Shown here one piece after another: positions 17,647 to 26,247 of a DNA stretch of 64,000 nucleotides. Position 1 is the first letter of the stretch, and the number at the start of each line of letters is the position of its first letter. The notes under the pieces are model-generated. The model did no database searches, was not told where the DNA came from, and saw nothing but the letters and a program-made list of their open reading frames with translations. The position numbers and the translations under genes were made by a program. The stretch comes from Shinella zoogloeoides (GTDB lineage Bacteria > Pseudomonadota > Alphaproteobacteria > Rhizobiales > Rhizobiaceae). The stretch is taken from assembly GCF_030733845.1 (NCBI RefSeq), contig NZ_CP132313.1, positions 1-64,000 of the forward strand, given 5' to 3'.

Positions 17647-18642
17647 ATGGACGCAAAGATCGCCAGCCCCCTCGTCGACTGCCTGCAATATGCCAACTGG
17701 AGCCCGAGCGTCTTTGCCGAGATGCGGGCCGGTGGCGTGCATGCCGTGCACGCCACCATCGCCTATCATGAGAATTTTCGCGAGACGGTGGCGAACATCA
17801 TCGCCTGGAACCGTCACTTCGAGCGCCACCCGGACCTCATCTTCCCCGGTCGCTCCGGCGGCGACATCGAGCGGGCGATGCGCGAGGGGCGCACCGCGAT
17901 CTTCTTCGGCCTGCAAAATCCGTCGCCTATCGAGGACGACATCGGGCTGATCGAGGTCTGCCATATGCTCGGCGTGCGCTTCATGCAGCTCAGCTACAAC
18001 AACCAGTCGTTGCTTGCCACCGGTTGCTACGAGGGGGAAGATCCCGGCATCACCCGCTTCGGTCGCCAGGCCATCGCGGAAATGAACCGGGTCGGCATGG
18101 TCATCGACATGAGCGATTCCGCCGAACGCTCCACACTGGAGGCGATAGAGATTTCCACGCGGCCGATCGCCATTACCCATGCCAATCCGCATGCGTGGCA
18201 CCCTGCGCTCCGCAACAAGTCCGACACCGTGCTGAAGGCGCTGGCGCAATCGGGCGGCATGCTTGGCCTCTCGCTCTATCCGCACCACCTCAAAGGTGGA
18301 TCGAACTGCACGCTGGAGAGCTTTTGCGCCATGGTAGCGGATACGGCCGCACGCTATGGCGTCAAACATGTCGGCATCGGCAGCGACCTATGCCAGGACC
18401 AGCCGGATTCCGTGGTGACCTGGATGCGAAACGGCCGCTGGTCGAAGATCACGGATTTCGGCGAGGGCTCGGCCGCCTCAGCGGGCTTCCCACGGCAGCC
18501 GACCTGGTTCGGCAGCAATGCGGATCTCGGCAACCTGCGCGTGGGCTTGCGGAACATCGGCTTTTCCGAAGAGGAGGTTGGCGACATCATGGGCGGCAAC
18601 TGGTTGCGCTTCTACCACTCCTCCTTCGGGCCGACGCCATGA
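17647..18642 (+). CDS. Membrane dipeptidase family (peptidase M19) hydrolase
   Basis: This 331-residue protein belongs to the renal/membrane dipeptidase family of zinc TIM-barrel hydrolases. The glutamate-bearing HAVHATIAYHENF, the segment ITHANPHAWHPALRNKSD and KHVGIGSDLCQD match the family's metal and substrate regions. No signal peptide is visible, so it is probably cytoplasmic. From memory, M19 proteins sit next to the dimethylglycine demethylase genes in Pseudomonas, which fits the betaine genes a few kilobases away. It overlaps the next gene by ATGA. Confidence 0.88.
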   Translation: MDAKIASPLVDCLQYANWSPSVFAEMRAGGVHAVHATIAYHENFRETVANIIAWNRHFERHPDLIFPGRSGGDIERAMREGRTAIFFGLQNPSPIEDDIGLIEVCHMLGVRFMQLSYNNQSLLATGCYEGEDPGITRFGRQAIAEMNRVGMVIDMSDSAERSTLEAIEISTRPIAITHANPHAWHPALRNKSDTVLKALAQSGGMLGLSLYPHHLKGGSNCTLESFCAMVADTAARYGVKHVGIGSDLCQDQPDSVVTWMRNGRWSKITDFGEGSAASAGFPRQPTWFGSNADLGNLRVGLRNIGFSEEEVGDIMGGNWLRFYHSSFGPTP

Positions 18643-20333
18643 GCAGCCAGGCACTCGATTTCGCAGCGGAGGCAGCGCCGGCGCTGCGCTCGCCCGACGT
18701 CGTCATGCGTCTGGAGCGCATGGGCGCGTCCTTCCCGACGCGGCTCAGCTTCCTGCGCAGCCTGATACGTCGGCTGGCCACAAGCGGCGCGGCGGTGCGC
18801 CGCGCCGTCTGGGACATGGACGATCTGGGTTTTGGCGATGCCGTCTATACGCTGACGGTCAGCGGGCATGACTACAGCCTCGTCGCCTTCTCCTGCCCGC
18901 TTGCCGACGAGCAGCGTTCCGACCGGGTGATCGCCGAAGCCTGGGACACCAGCTACGTGCTCTATGACGGCATTCCCGACGGCGCCGAGATCAGCCGGCT
19001 GCGCGAAAATGCCCCCCGGCAGGAGGCAGGGCGTTTTGGCCCGCGCGATCTGGTGCTGAGCCGCGCCAACAAATCCGTGCGTTTCTTCGAGCATGTCGTC
19101 GACAGTCTGGCGCACGGCCGCCAGCCGGACCGGCGGCGCCTCGGCGAGGTCGGCTACCTGCTCCGCACCACGGCGGTCTACGGCAACGGAAAATTCGGCA
19201 TTGCCGATCGTTTCGTGCTGGCGGAGCGTGAGGGGCTGGGCGGCCCGTTCCAGGCGGAGATGCTGACCGTGTGGCTGATCCGCGAATTCTCCTATGACCT
19301 CGTCGAACACGTCGCCCGGCGCCGTGCACCGAAAACCTTCGTGCCGCTGGCGCCGGATCTGCGCCGCCACATCGGCGTCGGCAATTCCACCGGTCTCGGC
19401 ATGGCGCCGTTCCTGGCGAACCATCCCGTCTTGCTCAACAACTGGGTCCTCGCCCGCGAAACCGCCCTGGCACGCATACGGTCGAAACCCTGCCTGAGCG
19501 CCATCGAGCTGGAACGGCTCGCCGCCCTCTGGCGGCAGGCCGCCCGGCATCTCGATCAATGGTCCGTCGAAGACAGTACCCTTATGGAGCGCATCCGGCG
19601 TTTGCGTGGAGATTGGGCCGAGGCGCAGGCCTGGACCGACCCTGCACGGCTGCTCGCCACACCCTTCCCGGTGGCGGCGCTGCTCGACCGCTCGCAGTCC
19701 CTGTGGGTGGATTTCCAGGAATTGCTTGTGGCGCTCGTGATCGAGATGGCAGGTGCGCAAAACGATGATCTTGCTCAAGGCATGGCGGCGGCGCGGGAAG
19801 GCGCGCTCCAGCCAGGCATGCGCCTTGCGGCACTTCGCGCGCTTGTGCGCGAGCACTATCGCTGGGCGACGGCCATCGACTTCGAGGCGCCGGCGCAAAC
19901 CGCCCAGTTCTGGTATGTCTCGGAGGAGAAGCTGGAGCCGCGCCTCGGTCGCCGCGCCGATGAGCCCGGCGAGGAACTGGAACTGCCGCTCGATATCGCA
20001 AGGCAGGTCCAGCGGCTCGCCGCCGACCTTGAGGATGCGCCGGAAACCGAGACCGTTGCCGCCTTCCTCGCCCGTTTCCCGTGGCATCGCCACGTGGTTC
20101 GCCGCATCCAGACGACGGCCGGCGCGCCCTATGCGGAAATCCGCGACAATCTGCTTTCGGATCGCTGCCTGCCGATCGACATGCTGCGTTGCAAGCTCGC
20201 CTTCTTCGGCGCGTCGAAATTCGACCCGCGCTCCGATCGTTGGACACGCATCACGCTTTTCCAGGGCGCGCCGACGGCGGGCGAGATAGCGGCTGGAGAA
20301 ACCGACGACTGCTGGCTTCCGGTGCTGCCATGA
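18639..20333 (+). CDS. Conserved protein of unknown function, translationally coupled to the M19 dipeptidase
   Basis: This 564-residue protein is not recognised. It starts at the ATGA overlap with the dipeptidase stop and ends in an ATGA overlap with the DUF3726-like gene, so it is clearly expressed as part of the operon. It has no signal peptide or convincing membrane helix. Visible features are Arg-rich helical stretches (RLSFLRSLIRRL) and a segment PRDLVLSRANKSVRFFEHVVD. A Gly/Pro-rich region, HIGVGNSTGLGMAPFLANHP, lies near residues 245-265. Composition and codon use match its neighbours. It may be an accessory or unrecognised enzyme of the amine pathway encoded nearby; that is inference from position only. 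Confidence 0.8.
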   Translation: MSSQALDFAAEAAPALRSPDVVMRLERMGASFPTRLSFLRSLIRRLATSGAAVRRAVWDMDDLGFGDAVYTLTVSGHDYSLVAFSCPLADEQRSDRVIAEAWDTSYVLYDGIPDGAEISRLRENAPRQEAGRFGPRDLVLSRANKSVRFFEHVVDSLAHGRQPDRRRLGEVGYLLRTTAVYGNGKFGIADRFVLAEREGLGGPFQAEMLTVWLIREFSYDLVEHVARRRAPKTFVPLAPDLRRHIGVGNSTGLGMAPFLANHPVLLNNWVLARETALARIRSKPCLSAIELERLAALWRQAARHLDQWSVEDSTLMERIRRLRGDWAEAQAWTDPARLLATPFPVAALLDRSQSLWVDFQELLVALVIEMAGAQNDDLAQGMAAAREGALQPGMRLAALRALVREHYRWATAIDFEAPAQTAQFWYVSEEKLEPRLGRRADEPGEELELPLDIARQVQRLAADLEDAPETETVAAFLARFPWHRHVVRRIQTTAGAPYAEIRDNLLSDRCLPIDMLRCKLAFFGASKFDPRSDRWTRITLFQGAPTAGEIAAGETDDCWLPVLP

Positions 20334-20932
20334 CGACGATCCTGCTTTCCTACAACGAAGTACAGGCCCTGGCGCGAAAGGCGGCCAGCGGGGCGGGGCT
20401 GCCCCATGGCGTCGCGGAGGATATGGGCAGGGCTGCCGTCTGGTTATCGGCACGCGGCGTCGACGCCATCCGCGTCGTCGTCGATACCCTTGCCGGCGAC
20501 GAAAAGAGGCATCCGTCCATTCTCGCAGGCCAGGCGGCCGTCGATGCGCTTTGCTGCGGCGAGATGGACCATATCGTGCTGGGGGATCGAAAGTCCGACC
20601 TGCTGCTGATCGGCCTTGCCGGCGCTGCCGCGACGGAAACCGGTTTGAGCCTTGCCGCAGTACGGGGTGACGGTGAGGTTCTGCCTCTTGCCGAGATAAG
20701 CAATGCCGCCGGGCTTATCCCGTCCATGGCGGCCCTGCGCCTTCTGCCGGAGGAAAATGCCAAGGCGGTCGTATCGGCCGGGACGTGGCGACCGGCGGCG
20801 AGCGGTGGATGTCGTGCTCGACGTCGCCGCCGGCCCGGCCTTTCCGGAACTGCTCGACGTCCTCAGGAGGGGCGGGCGCTACGCCGTCGCCGGCGCCATC
20901 GCCGGGCCGATCGTCGAACTCGACGTGCGTAA
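20330..20932 (+). pseudogene. DUF3726-like protein, C-terminally truncated by a rearrangement
   Basis: The first 145 or so residues look like an intact DUF3726-type protein (LLSYNEVQALARKAASGAGLP, then a WLSARGVDAI segment). From about position 20770 the reading frame enters Arg-rich sequence with no family character, because it runs out of frame through a fragment of an alcohol dehydrogenase gene. The ORF therefore encodes a 200-residue chimera. The start is the ATGA overlap with the upstream unknown gene. Whether the truncated protein is functional is unknown. Confidence 0.65.
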
Positions 20933-21134
20933 CCTCTACCTCAAGGACCTTACCTTCTTCGGCTGCACCTTCCAGGAGGACGCGATCTTCGAGAACCTCG
21001 TTTCCTATATCGAGAACAACGAGATCCGGCCGGCCGTGGGCAAGACCTTCCCGCTGAGGGAGATCGTCAAGGCGCAGGAAGAATTCTTGTCGAAGAACAC
21101 GAGCGGCAAGCTCGTTCTCACAATTCCGGATTAG
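20776..21134 (+). pseudogene. 3' fragment of a zinc-type alcohol dehydrogenase/quinone oxidoreductase
   Basis: From about 20805 to the stop at 21134 the sequence encodes the C-terminal third of a medium-chain dehydrogenase. It shows VDVVLDVAAGPAF, LLDVLRRGGRYAVAGAIAGP, LYLKDLTFFGCTFQ and FPLREIVKAQEEFLSKNTSGK. The catalytic domain and most of the Rossmann fold are absent. Near 20804 a one-base deletion is likely: the upstream frame reads ATGGER and then breaks, while the sequence continues as VDVVLD one frame over. It abuts the truncated DUF3726 gene and marks a deletion end point. Confidence 0.75.
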
Positions 21135-21135
21135 G

Positions 21136-22134
21136 CTACTCCCGAGGGCCGAGCGAGGCGAAACGGGTGAGCGCATCGAAGACGGCACCCGGGATCCGCA
21201 GGGTCAGCGTGGGCGTCCTGCCGATACCGGGAATGTGGACGCCGTATTCCTTGAGACGTCGAACCTGGTTCCGGGCGCGGCCGGCATGGCCGGCATCGTC
21301 CGGGCCGGGCATCAGCGCGATCACCGTCAGCCCGACGGCAGGAGAGGCCTCGCCCGAATGGAAGCTGGCCGCGTCCAGCGACCACGCGCCGCCCGAAAGG
21401 CCTGCGGAGAGCATTTCGACGAGAAGCGCGATGTTCGCCCCCTTCCGACCGCCGAAGGGAAGAAGCGCGCCGGCGAGCGCCTTCTCGGCGTCTTGCGTAT
21501 CGGCCCCATCGGCATCGACCGCCCATCCCTCGGGGATCGGCCTGCCTTCCGCCGCTGCGGCGAGGATGTTGACATAGGCGGTGGCACTGCACGATTGATC
21601 GATGATCAATGGCGGCGTGTCCTCGCCGAGCGGAAAACCGAAGGCGATCGGGTTCGTGCTGTAGACGGGAGGCCCGCCCGCCTTCGCGGCGACCATGGCA
21701 TTGGCGTTCGTCGCGGCAAGGCCGACGAGCCCTTCCAGCGCGAGCCGGCGCACGTAGTAGCCGAGCTCCCCCGTCGTATAGCTGTTTTTCTGACTGAAAA
21801 CGGCGATCCCGAAGCTCCGGGCGGCTGCGAGGAAATCAGGAAAAGCGCGATCGAAGCCAAGCTGCGCGATGCCGCGATCCGCATCGCAGGCGAGGTAGGC
21901 CGCAAACGGGCGCGTCAGCCTAGGCACCGGACTGCAGTTGATGCGCCCAGCGCGAAAACTCTCGAGGTAATCCACCATATGCGGAAACCCGACGGAAGCC
22001 GGACCGAAGCGCGCGGCCGAGAGCGTCGCATCGACAAGCGCACGGGCGCTCGCCGGATCAGCGCCGGCGCCACGGCAGGCCCGGAACGCCAAGCCTTCCG
22101 CTTCTGCCAATTCCAGTTCCACCTCATCCGTCAT
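21136..22134 (-). CDS. Ldh-family (malate/L-lactate/imino-acid) oxidoreductase
   Basis: This 332-residue NAD(P)-dependent oxidoreductase belongs to the family that includes malate/L-sulfolactate dehydrogenases and the delta1-piperideine/pyrroline-2-carboxylate reductases. Family features are GFPHMVDYLESFRAGRIN, AATNANAMVAAKAGG, STNPIAFGFP and FGGRKGANIALLVEML. The ATG at 22134 lies one base after the stop of the flavin oxidoreductase gene, which indicates an operon and fixes the start. In a betaine-demethylation island a cyclic imino-acid reductase would fit, but the substrate is inferred from context only. Confidence 0.85.
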   Translation of the reverse strand: MTDEVELELAEAEGLAFRACRGAGADPASARALVDATLSAARFGPASVGFPHMVDYLESFRAGRINCSPVPRLTRPFAAYLACDADRGIAQLGFDRAFPDFLAAARSFGIAVFSQKNSYTTGELGYYVRRLALEGLVGLAATNANAMVAAKAGGPPVYSTNPIAFGFPLGEDTPPLIIDQSCSATAYVNILAAAAEGRPIPEGWAVDADGADTQDAEKALAGALLPFGGRKGANIALLVEMLSAGLSGGAWSLDAASFHSGEASPAVGLTVIALMPGPDDAGHAGRARNQVRRLKEYGVHIPGIGRTPTLTLRIPGAVFDALTRFASLGPRE

Positions 22135-22135
22135 A

Positions 22136-24121
22136 CTAGACCTCCAGCCCTGCCTTGCGGCCTTCATAGAAAGCGTAGGGCGCTTGTCGTGGCGCCGCGC
22201 AATCGCCGATCTGGCGCGTTGCGACATCCAGACTGCGGAGAACCGGCATCAGCCAGTCCATGGGCAAATTCGTGGTGGCGGTGACCAGCGTATCGGCTTC
22301 GATGAAGCGGTGCTCCCCGGTGTTGTGATCGACGATCGTCGCGCCGTTGCCAAGCCACTCCAGGATGCTGGCCTCGACGATCCAATCCACCCCGAGTTTC
22401 CTGAGTATCTGGCGCATCGGCACGTCCGCGGCGGTCCGTTGCAGTTCTTTGCCAACGAAGGGATCGGGCGTGAGGATCGTCACCCGATGGCCGTCTTCGG
22501 CGAGCTTCCAGGCGGTGCCGCCGCCACGCCAGCCGCCGCCTTCGTCTAGCAGCAGGACCCGGTTGCCCGGCCGTGCCTGCCGCGCCATGACGGCTTCGAC
22601 GGTGAAGACGTTGCCCTTTTCTATGCCCGGCATGGTTTCGACCGTCGGAAGCGCCTTCTGGAAGCCGGTTTCCGGCGAATAGGAGCCGGTCGCGGCTATC
22701 ACCATGTCGAATTCCGCCGGATCGATGTCATCGGCCTCGATATAGGTATTGAGCCGAACATCCACGTTCAGCTTCCCAAGCTGCCGTTCATACCAGGCGA
22801 TGAGGTCGAGGATCTGCGCGCGGCGCGGCTGCATGCCGGCAAGGAGGAAATTGCCGCCGAGGCGCGGGGCGGCTTCCGCAAGCGTCACGCGATGGCCGCG
22901 TTCGGCGGAAACACGGGCAGCTTCCAGTCCGGCCGGGCCGCCGCCGATCACGAGAACCCGTTTCGGATCATCGGCCCTGAGAAAGCGGTCGCCGTTCCAT
23001 TCGGCCTCGCGACCAACGGAGGGATTGACCAGGCAACTGATCCAGTAATCCCGCGAGCGGCGGCCCCAGCACATCTGGTTGCACGATATGCAGCCGCGTA
23101 TGTCGTCCGGGCGGTCCTCACCAGCCTTGGTGGCCAGGTGCGGATCCGCAATCTGGCCACGCACGATCGACACGAGATCCGCAGCGCCTTCGCCGAGTAC
23201 CGTCTCGGCATTGTCAGGGGTGCGGATATGGCTTTCGGCGATCACGACCGCATTCTTGACGACGCCTTTCAGCACGGCGGCGAGGTCGGCGCCGAGTTTT
23301 TCCGGATAGAGGAATGTCGGCATCAGCTTATAGAAATCTAGATAACCGCCCGAGCCGCACGTCACGTAGTCGATGAGGCCCAGTTCGTCGTGCAGCCTGA
23401 CGATCTCGGCGAGCTCCTCGCGCTGGAGCGCGACCTTCACATCCGGCTCGTCGGAAACCGCGAGGCCGATGATGAAATCAGGGCCGCAGACGGCGCGGAT
23501 GCGCGAAAGGATCTCCCGCGACATGCGTGTGCGGTTTTCGAGTGATCCGCCCCATTCGTCCTCGCGCCGGTTGCACCAGGGCGTCCAGAACTGATCGACC
23601 ATGCCGAGATAGGCGGCCCAGACTTCGACGCCATCGAAGCCGGCGTCGCGACATCGCCGCGCGGCCTCCACGAAGCCGTCGATCGTCTCGCGGATTTCGG
23701 CCTGGCTCATCGGGTGGGAGCCGTCGCTGTCGTGGTAGCTCGGTCCGCCCGAGGGCGACCAATGCGGATGGAAGGAATTGTCGGAATCGCCGTGCGCGCC
23801 GACATGGTAGAGCTGCTGGATCGCAACCGCGCCGTGCCGCTTGATAGCCTCGACCACCGGCTTGAAACGAGGGATCACCGCATCGTCGGAATGGCGGAAA
23901 TTGCCGCGGGTGAGCACGGCGGCTGCATGGACCGGCATCGGTTCGACGACGATCATCGCCGCGCCGCCGATGGCACGCTCCTCGTAATAAGCCGCGTGGC
24001 GCTCCGTCGGCAGGCCTTCAACGGCCATGTTGGCGGTGTGCGCGCCGAAGACGATGCGGTTTTTCAGCGTTTGCGAGCGCAATTTCAGCGGCGAAAAGAG
24101 GCGTGGAAATTTATTCGACAT
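22136..24121 (-). CDS. TMADH-like NADH:flavin oxidoreductase / amine demethylase
   Basis: This 661-residue protein has an FMN-binding TIM barrel (about residues 1-335), a 4Fe-4S site and a C-terminal FAD/NAD-like domain (GGGPAGLEAARVSAERGH). This is the layout of trimethylamine, dimethylamine and histamine dehydrogenases and 2,4-dienoyl-CoA reductase. The cluster ligands are Cys344, Cys347, Cys351 and Cys363. The ATG at 24121 is preferred over an upstream TTG. It is paralogous to the StcD/DgcA-like gene at 28902 but not close to it, so it probably demethylates or oxidises a different amine. It is followed at once by the Ldh-type gene and lies 78 bp downstream of the ABC ATPase gene. Confidence 0.85.
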   Translation of the reverse strand: MSNKFPRLFSPLKLRSQTLKNRIVFGAHTANMAVEGLPTERHAAYYEERAIGGAAMIVVEPMPVHAAAVLTRGNFRHSDDAVIPRFKPVVEAIKRHGAVAIQQLYHVGAHGDSDNSFHPHWSPSGGPSYHDSDGSHPMSQAEIRETIDGFVEAARRCRDAGFDGVEVWAAYLGMVDQFWTPWCNRREDEWGGSLENRTRMSREILSRIRAVCGPDFIIGLAVSDEPDVKVALQREELAEIVRLHDELGLIDYVTCGSGGYLDFYKLMPTFLYPEKLGADLAAVLKGVVKNAVVIAESHIRTPDNAETVLGEGAADLVSIVRGQIADPHLATKAGEDRPDDIRGCISCNQMCWGRRSRDYWISCLVNPSVGREAEWNGDRFLRADDPKRVLVIGGGPAGLEAARVSAERGHRVTLAEAAPRLGGNFLLAGMQPRRAQILDLIAWYERQLGKLNVDVRLNTYIEADDIDPAEFDMVIAATGSYSPETGFQKALPTVETMPGIEKGNVFTVEAVMARQARPGNRVLLLDEGGGWRGGGTAWKLAEDGHRVTILTPDPFVGKELQRTAADVPMRQILRKLGVDWIVEASILEWLGNGATIVDHNTGEHRFIEADTLVTATTNLPMDWLMPVLRSLDVATRQIGDCAAPRQAPYAFYEGRKAGLEV

Positions 24122-24199
24122 CGCGCAATTCCGGGCGTGCAAATGATTTTCGGGAATGTCGAAGCAGCAGGGCCGACGTTGGCGCCGGCCCTGCCAATG

Positions 24200-25261
24200 T
24201 CAGGCGGCGGCACGGTGGCTGCTGTCGTGCGCATTGACCATCGCGCTCGCCAGTTGCCGGAAGGTGACGGTGCCGAGCGGTTTGCCCGTGGCATCGACGA
24301 CAGTGATGTCGCCTTCGGGTGCGCAAGCAAGAGTGCGCACCGCCTCCTCGATCGTGACGTCGGCGGCAATGGCCGGTCCACCCGTCATCGCCGTCATGCC
24401 GAGAGGGCTCATGACGGCTTCGACATGCACGACACGCCCCCGGTTCACTTCCTTGACGAAGTTGGCGACATAATCGTCGGCGGGGCGCAGCACGATGTCC
24501 TGGCTGGTGCCCTGCTGAATGACCTCGCCATCGCGAAGGATGGCAATCTGGTCGCCGAGGCGCAGCGCCTCGTCGAGATCGTGGGTGATGAAGACGACGG
24601 TCTTCTTGATTTCCTTCTGCAGGTCGAGGAGCACGGTCTGCATGTCCATACGGATGAGGGGATCGAGCGCCGAATAGGCTTCGTCCATCAGAAGCACCGG
24701 CGCGTCGTTGGCAAGCGCGCGCGCAAGGCCGACACGCTGCTGCATGCCGCCGGAAAGCTGATTGGGATATTTCTGCTCGAACCCCTTGAGGCCGACGCGT
24801 TCCAGCCAGCGCATGGCCGTATCAAGGCTTTTTGGGCGCGATATGCCTTGGATTTCCAGACCGAAGATCGTGTTGTCGAGCACGGTGCGATGCGGAAGCA
24901 GCGCAAACTTCTGAAACACCATCGCCGTCTGGTGGCGGCGGAAGTCTCTCAGTTCCATCTCCGCCATCCTCACCACATCGACGCCGTCGACAAGAACCTC
25001 GCCGGCCGTCGGATCGATCAGACGGTTGATGTGGCGGATGAGCGTCGACTTACCCGAGCCGGACAGGCCCATGATGACCTGGATCGAGCCTGACGGCATC
25101 TCGATATTGATGTCGCGCAGGCCGAGCACATGGCCGTATCGGGCGTTGAGTTCCGCCTTCGTGAGACCGTTCTTGACGGCCTCGATATGGGCTCCGGCAT
25201 TGGGTCCGAAGATCTTGTAGAGATTGCGGATCTTGATGCCGCCGAAGACATGATCAGCCAT
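24200..25261 (-). CDS. Quaternary-amine ABC transporter ATP-binding protein, ProV/OpuAA type
   Basis: This 353-residue ATPase energises a betaine-class importer. The ProV-type N-terminus (IRNLYKIFGPNAGAHIEAV) precedes Walker A GLSGSGKS, the signature LSGGMQQRVG and Walker B LLMDEAYSALDPLIR. A CBS-type C-terminal region follows (EGDITVVDATGKPLGTVTF). The ATG at 25261 overlaps the permease stop by 8 bp. This subunit often senses ionic strength or substrate in the family. Encoded with its permease and receptor, it forms the uptake step for the demethylation island. Confidence 0.9.
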   Translation of the reverse strand: MADHVFGGIKIRNLYKIFGPNAGAHIEAVKNGLTKAELNARYGHVLGLRDINIEMPSGSIQVIMGLSGSGKSTLIRHINRLIDPTAGEVLVDGVDVVRMAEMELRDFRRHQTAMVFQKFALLPHRTVLDNTIFGLEIQGISRPKSLDTAMRWLERVGLKGFEQKYPNQLSGGMQQRVGLARALANDAPVLLMDEAYSALDPLIRMDMQTVLLDLQKEIKKTVVFITHDLDEALRLGDQIAILRDGEVIQQGTSQDIVLRPADDYVANFVKEVNRGRVVHVEAVMSPLGMTAMTGGPAIAADVTIEEAVRTLACAPEGDITVVDATGKPLGTVTFRQLASAMVNAHDSSHRAAA

Positions 25262-26141
25262 GGACGATCTCCCGGTGCTTCTGCAGGCGCTTGCCATAGG
25301 CCTGGCTGACGCGGTCGAACATGATGGCGATGCCGACGATGGCGAGGCCGTTGAACATGCCGAGGGTGAAGTACTGGTTGGCGATGGCCTTCAGCACCGG
25401 CTGGCCAAGCCCCTGCACGCCGATCATCGAGGCAATGACCACCATGGCGAGCGCCATCATGATCGTCTGGTTGATGCCGGCCATGATTGTCGGCAGCGCC
25501 AGCGGCAACTGTACCTTGAAGAGTTTTTGCCGGTTGTCGGCACCGAAGGCATCGGCCGCTTCCAGAACGTCCTTGTCCACGAGGCGGATGCCGAGGTCAG
25601 TGAGACGGATCATCGGCGGGATGGCGTAGATGACCACCGCGATCAGCCCCGGCACCTTGCCGATGCCGAGCAGCATGACGACCGGGATCAGGTAGACGAA
25701 ACTCGGCATGGTCTGCATGACGTCGAGGATCGGATTGACGAAACGCTGCATGCGATCGGAGCGCGCCATCAGGATGCCGATCGGGATGCCGATCGCAATC
25801 GACAGCACCGTGCAGACGAAGATCATCGAGATCGTCCGCATCGTATCGTCCCACATGTCGAAATAGCCGATGATCATGAGGGTCGCGAGACAGCCGGCGA
25901 CGATGCGCAGGCTACGCGTCGCGGCAAAAGCGATGGCAAGGATGAGCAGCGTGATAACGGGCCAGGGCGTTTTCAGCATGAAACGCTCGGAGGCGATGAG
26001 GAAGTGCTGCAGGGGTGTGAACAGACCCTCGATGACCTCGCCATAGCTGCGGGTAAAACCGCGAAAGCCGTCGTCGATGGCCTTCTTGAGATCACGCAGG
26101 GAATTGTCGTCCATATGCGGAAATTTATAAAACCAGTCCAT
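25254..26141 (-). CDS. Quaternary-amine ABC transporter permease, ProW/OpuAB type
   Basis: This 295-residue inner-membrane permease has about six helices. Typical ProW sequences are present: SIAIGIPIGILMARSDRMQ, ILDVMQTMPSFVYLIPVVML and the cytoplasmic EAA loop DVLEAADAFGADNRQKLFKVQLP. A start ATG at 26141 is taken, with GGAGAAGGGGA upstream; the frame also extends six codons to a TTG. It lies between the receptor and ATPase genes in a leftward operon. Confidence 0.9.
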   Translation of the reverse strand: MDWFYKFPHMDDNSLRDLKKAIDDGFRGFTRSYGEVIEGLFTPLQHFLIASERFMLKTPWPVITLLILAIAFAATRSLRIVAGCLATLMIIGYFDMWDDTMRTISMIFVCTVLSIAIGIPIGILMARSDRMQRFVNPILDVMQTMPSFVYLIPVVMLLGIGKVPGLIAVVIYAIPPMIRLTDLGIRLVDKDVLEAADAFGADNRQKLFKVQLPLALPTIMAGINQTIMMALAMVVIASMIGVQGLGQPVLKAIANQYFTLGMFNGLAIVGIAIMFDRVSQAYGKRLQKHREIVHG

Positions 26142-26247
26142 TCGGTTCCCCTTCTCCAAAGAGCCGATTGCGTGTTTTCTTGTTGTCGTTTCGGCAGATG
26201 AGATGCGATGCGCACGGGGCGCATCGCACGACTACAGCCAGGCTCCG

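Noticed and set aside
18612..20453. Leftward 613-codon frame opposite the unknown protein
   Set aside because: The rightward frame is fixed by ATGA overlaps on both sides. The antisense frame has shadow composition only.
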